From assembly GCA_043228905.1 (NCBI GenBank), contig JBHGNT010000009.1, positions 2,170,001 to 2,234,000 of the forward strand: 64,000 nucleotides of DNA, given 5' to 3'. Below the pieces are notes generated by a model, which was not told the origin of the DNA, made no database searches, and saw nothing but the letters and a program-made list of their open reading frames with translations. Each line of letters begins with the position of its first letter. The stretch's first letter is position 1. Made by a program: the position numbers and the translations under genes. Shown piece by piece: positions 59,869 through 64,000 of this stretch. Source of the DNA: Azolla caroliniana (Eukaryota; Polypodiophyta).

Positions 59869-59895
59869 AACATACATACATACATACATTTATAT
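59820..59895. repeat. (ATACAT)n low-complexity tract
   Basis: Alternating 'atatacatatac' and 'catacatacata' units downstream of the small gene. Confidence 0.9.
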
Positions 59896-60618
59896 TTCTG
59901 TGTTTCAGTAGAAGATATCCATATGCGTATATGTAATAATGTATATAAACATACATGTATTTGATTTATTTAGTAAGGTCATTTGATTTTTCCTGATTTT
60001 GATGGTCGTTCTTTGATGTCTTTATATGCCTAACATTTGTTGTTGTTTTTTAAATAGATACTGTTCTTCGTTTGTTTTTATATATAACATCGTTGGCAAT
60101 GCTTTACCAAAAAACTCTTCATAATCTCTGAAAACTGTCTCTACAAAATAAAAGTGGATAGATGTGGTGCAACCAAACCACTCGTCGAAAATGATAACTT
60201 TGCCCTTTAAAAGGCGATGCAAGTCCACGCCTATGTGCCAATACACAAATGATCGCCCACAATTTGCTAAGTAGAAAATGAATGCATGCGTTAGAACAAA
60301 TCATCAACATTATACACCGAAAATTCATACTTCGGACACTAATCCCTTGTTATCCCTACCAAACTAACGATGATCGCATTGTAAGGTTTAGCTCTCAATT
60401 GTGATCGAAGACTAAGTAAGTGATTCACTCCTTCAAGCTGTGCAAGGTGGCCTAAGAGCACGGTCGCAAAGTTCCATTCGCCTAGTCTACCTACTTGTGA
60501 TAGAGACCATCAAACAAAACTTAGGACCCATTAATTCTCATACTTCAATTCTACCTTAGCCCCATTATCCCCATTAAGGAAAATCCGACATAACCTTAGC
60601 CTCATTAGGGGTGAAGAA

Positions 60619-60651
<33 letters not shown>

Positions 60652-60665
60652 GCACACACACACCC
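60619..60665. repeat. Compound (CT)n(CA)n microsatellite
   Basis: A CT run followed directly by a CA run, about 360 bp upstream of the SDR gene. Confidence 0.95.
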
Positions 60666-61022
60666 AAAAAAAGAATGAGGGATATTTTTGTTTTTCCTCC
60701 GTCGAAATTCTTCTAAATTGTACCATTAATAACTAAAGAATAACAATAACAACAACAAACAAGAAGAAGAAGAATTAAACAAAGGTGATTCATTATGATC
60801 TTGACAAGTGGTTGATGATCTCCCAACCTTTCCATGTGCACTGCATGCACATGTAGAGGCAAGCATAGGATGATTATTACTACAACAAAATCCCATTGGT
60901 TATCTATATCTGTATGCTACATATATTGATAAAGTTATTCTGTATTGCAGTTGGGGTGTGGATTCTTCAAATGATCTTTTTTTTCTGTTAGTAGGAAAAA
61001 GAAAGAGGAGAGAGAATTATTA

Positions 61023-62652
61023 ATGCAGAGGAGGGTGGGATTATTAGTGAGCGCTTATTCTAATACCTGTATTATTACACAACCCAATACAAGTAGTCTT
61101 CATAATCTGGCTAAATTTAGTACTGCTCATTATCATCTTCTTAATACAAGTTATAAAGCTATCAATCCCCTAGTTAGCAATCTAATACCTTATCCTAATT
61201 ACCATCATAACTACTCGTCTTATTGGGTTGCATTAATCAGAAGAAGCAATCAGAGTTTTATTAATAGCAGAAGTATGTCTTCATCATCGTCAAAGCATTT
61301 CCCACCTCAACAACAAGAGGGGCAACCGGGTCGTGAACATGAGATGCAACCCTCGCCCGAGTTTGTCCGCCCATCCTACAAACCTTCTGATAAGCTTCTG
61401 GTAATCAATTAGCTAGTGTTAGATTCATAGTACTACTGGATTTCCGAGTATAATCGATTTATCTTCGTGATCATGCATAAGTATCAATTTTAATAATGGC
61501 ATATGATCTAATATATTAAATGAATTAATTTAGGGCAAAGTTGCTATTGTAACTGGATTTATCTTCATGATCATGCATAAGTATCAATATTAGTAATGGG
61601 AAATGATGTAACATATTATGAATTAATTTAGGGTAATGTTGTTAATTGTAACTGGATTTATCAGACTTCATGATCATGCATAAGTATCAATATTTATAAT
61701 GGCATATGATATTATGAATTAATTTAGGGAAAAGTTGCTATTGTAACTGGCGGTGACTCTGGCATAGGACGATCCATCGCATGCCACTATGCCATGGAGG
61801 GTGCCACGGTTGCCATCACATATGTGGACACGATAGAAGAGAAAGACGCATCCGAAACCTTGGACCTAATCAAGAATAAGTATAAGTGTAGCTTGGGTCA
61901 TGGCAAAGATCCGATTAAGATTGGTGTGGACCTTGGTGTGGAGGAGAATTGCCAGAGAGTAATCGAGCAAGTGATGGATGCATACGGGAAGATCGATATC
62001 ATAGTGAACAACGCAGCTGAGCAACATGTGGTCCAAATTGAGAAGATATCGTCGGAGCAACTCGAGCGCGTGTTCCGAACCAACATATTCTCTCAGTTCT
62101 TTTTAACCAAGTAACCCTATATTATTAAACCATGAAAACTTAATCCATTTGGAAGTGATTAACAAAATAAATCAAATGGGTTCTTGCCGTTTTTATATTT
62201 GTGGGTCTTAAAAACTGTCATAATGCATTCAACTTTTGACGCACATGAAGGACGGAAAGTGATTAACAAAATGAATAAATGGGCTCTTTGCTTTTCTTTT
62301 TTTCAATTGTGAGAACTTTCATAATGCATTGAACTTTTGAAGCACATGAAGGAAGGGAAGTGATTAGCAAAATAAATTAAATGGGCTCTTACCTTTCTTT
62401 TGTTTTAATTGTGAGTAAATAATGAGTGTGGGTCTTTGAAACTTTTATAATGATGATGGCAAAAAGGCATGCATTGAAGCACATGAAGGAAGGGAGTTGC
62501 ATAATCAACACCACATCGGTCAATGCCTACAAAGGAAACGCAAGCCTATTGGACTACACGGCTACGAAAGGGGCAATCGTGGCATTTACAAGGGGTCTTG
62601 CGCTCCAGTTGGTCGGCCGTGGGATCCGAGTAAATGGTACATTATCAAATAC

Positions 62653-62704
<52 letters not shown>

Positions 62705-63778
62705 ATGTATGTGTGAGCATAGCAAGTGTGGTTCTAGTGAATGTTTTTGAATATGTGGATTGGGATTTTCTTTGTTCGATTCGTGTTTGTCGGGGTTTTG
62801 AGCGAGATACATAGTAGCATAGAATGAATTACTCCGTATTCGTCAACAATGAACATATTCCCCCTTGAGGATATTCCCAAAAGGAAAAAGTCATGAAGAA
62901 TGAAAAAGAAAAAAACATGAAACATATGGTTTGTTGAATGTTTATTTGTTTTCAAATAAACAAATAAAGATAAAATAGTTAAATAAGCTGATTCAGAGTA
63001 GAAGTGCAATAAATGAAAATGTTGTGAAGATGGGGCTTGAACTCTATGATTTTATAATTAAATGATAAGGACTTATGATTAAAGCCACTGAGCTATAGCT
63101 TTTAACCAAGATTACATGCATGAATCGGATGCGATTTCTATCTATCCATATTCTAGTATTTTGTGAGGATGGAGTCAGATCATGAGGTCCACATGTTTTG
63201 ACCCCCAAGGATCACAACAACATAATTATACTACAACCTCTTTGTCACCATCAATTATTGATATATATATATATATACACACATATTAAATTGTAGGTGT
63301 GGCGCCTGGGCCGGTTTGGACGCCTCTCATCCCAGCATCTTTCCCAGAGGAGAAAGTGGAACAATTCGGGGAACAAGTGCCGATGAAGAGGGCCGCCCAG
63401 CCCTCCGAGATTGGTCCCTCGTATGTTTTCTTGGCCTCGGACGATTCATCGTACTACACCGGCCAAGTCCTCCATCCCAATGGTTTTTCTTATAAACTCT
63501 TCTTTTATAATTCTTTTCAATACTCTTCCCCACCTGGAGTAGCTTCATGGGGTGCTGCTATTTATCTAATGTTACTTTTTGTTTCTAATGTTATATTTAT
63601 TTTTGTTTCATGAGACTTGATTCTACTTAGCATTTAGTTCAATTCCTTAATATGCATCATAATATCCCATCTAGGTTTGCCCCAATAGCTGCAGGAACAC
63701 GATATTTCTATCGTTGGGCGAAAAACAATTCACGTTATGATTGTCGATAATGCAGGTGGAGTCATTGTGAATGCTTAG
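61023..63778 (+). CDS. Glucose/ribitol dehydrogenase-like short-chain dehydrogenase
   Basis: NAD(P)-dependent SDR of the plant glucose-and-ribitol-dehydrogenase/aldehyde reductase type. Exons: 61023-61400, 61728-62110, 62467-62636, 63297-63482, 63756-63778, with GT-AG borders and frame kept. The product has 379 residues. Residues 1-85 are Ser/Asn/Tyr-rich with few acids and may be an organelle transit peptide. An internal Met85 (61275) could give a cytosolic form. GREHEMQPSPEFV is the usual lead-in of this family. The fold shows TGGDSGIG (133-140, cofactor binding), NNAAEQ (220-225), Ser271, and the YTATK motif with Tyr284 and Lys288. VAPGPVWTPL follows, and the chain ends GGVIVNA. The catalytic residues are complete. 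Exon 5 codes only the last 7-8 residues. The exon 3 acceptor (AAAAAG|G) lacks a good pyrimidine tract. Introns 1 and 2 contain tandem copies of the junctions. The family call is firm; substrate is inferred. Confidence 0.9.
61455..61760 (+). repeat. Three tandem copies of the intron 1/exon 2 junction
   Basis: Each roughly 95-bp unit has 'atcatgcataagtatcaat', 'aattaatttag' and the start of exon 2 (GGNAAAGTTGCTATTGTAACTGG). The exon-like starts are at 61534, 61632 and, for the real one, 61728. The first two read on into 'atttatc' and hit stops. Confidence 0.92.
62140..62500 (+). repeat. Tandem repeats in intron 2 that copy the exon 3 start
   Basis: 'gcatt.aacttttga.gcacatgaagga.gg' occurs at 62225 and 62326. 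The true exon 3 start reads 'gcattgaagcacatgaaggaaggga' from 62471. The unit is about 101 bp and includes 'agtgatta.caaaat.aat.aaatgggctctt'. Confidence 0.9.
62658..62694. repeat. (GT)n microsatellite in SDR intron 3
   Basis: About 32 bp of GT directly after a TA run, close to the exon 3 donor. Confidence 0.95.
63029..63104 (-). ncRNA. tRNA-like sequence inside SDR intron 3
   Basis: On the minus strand, TAGCTCAGTGGC matches an A-box and, about 45 nt later, GAGTTCAAGCC matches a B-box. The spacing is right for a tRNA, but the AT-rich middle and acceptor ends do not pair well. It is likely a tRNA pseudogene or the head of a SINE inserted antisense in the intron. Confidence 0.4.
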
Positions 63779-63883
63779 GAGGAAAGGATTTTATTCAGAT
63801 TCAGACCAGACCACCAGAATTAATGGTTTTGGAACTATGGAACTAGGAAGACTATAAAAAAAAAATGTTAAATTTATGTGTGG

Positions 63884-63884
63884 A

Positions 63885-63912
<28 letters not shown>
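63884..63912. repeat. (AT)n microsatellite in the SDR 3' flank
   Basis: About 28 bp of AT, about 110 bp after the stop codon, probably within the 3' untranslated region. Confidence 0.9.
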
Positions 63913-63918
<6 letters not shown>

Positions 63919-64000
63919 GTACATTATATGTGGGTGTGTGAAGAGGTTGTAGGAGGTGAGAACGTTCAGTTTTATGAAATGGACCGATAAATTGGCAGTT

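Overview
This is nuclear DNA from a flowering plant. The evidence is spliced genes with GT-AG introns, a BAM3-type receptor kinase, a GPI-anchored GH17 glucanase, a plant annexin, U5 snRNA genes with plant-type USE+TATA promoters, copia and LINE-like remnants and many microsatellites. The GH17 gene is strongly GC-rich while its neighbours are AT-rich. Such a bimodal composition is common in monocots, but I cannot place the species.

Layout. 1-4.4 kb: AT-rich, no gene seen. 4.47-6.17 kb: GH17 glucanase. 6.2-21.9 kb: gene-poor, with tandem repeats, a PPR fragment (8.1-8.4 kb), a decayed RVT-zinc-finger-like element (11.1-12.1 kb) and a mosaic SAC-phosphatase retropseudogene with a poly(A)-like tail (16.2-17.4 kb). 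22.27-25.71 kb: BAM3-like LRR receptor kinase with one intron. 27.2-27.9 kb: another RVT-zinc-finger-like remnant joined to a PPR-related repeat. 28.6-39.1 kb: a U5 snRNA cluster with five near-complete copies on both strands and three decayed ones, interrupted by a deleted copia element (32.3-34.9 kb) and a 3 x 134 bp tandem repeat. 40.3-40.7 kb: GGTTCGG-type repeats. 40.87-45.52 kb: six-exon annexin D5-like gene. 47.56-48.32 kb: mitochondrial ribosomal protein bL12m. 48.3-52 kb: duplications and a possible small secreted-protein ORF. 53.0-54.3 kb: the best-preserved RVT-zinc-finger-like ORF. 58.96-59.51 kb: small two-exon disordered-protein gene. 61.02-63.78 kb: five-exon glucose/ribitol dehydrogenase-like SDR.

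The protein genes look unrelated in function: cell-wall glucan turnover, CLE-peptide signalling, Ca/phospholipid binding, mitochondrial translation and aldehyde/sugar reduction. Two observations stand out. First, the roughly 120-bp repeat that looks like an anonymous dispersed element is U5 spliceosomal RNA, identified by its invariant loop 1, Sm site, terminal stem and USE/TATA promoter. Second, the SDR and annexin genes carry introns in which the splice junction and adjoining sequence have been tandemly duplicated, leaving decoy junctions.
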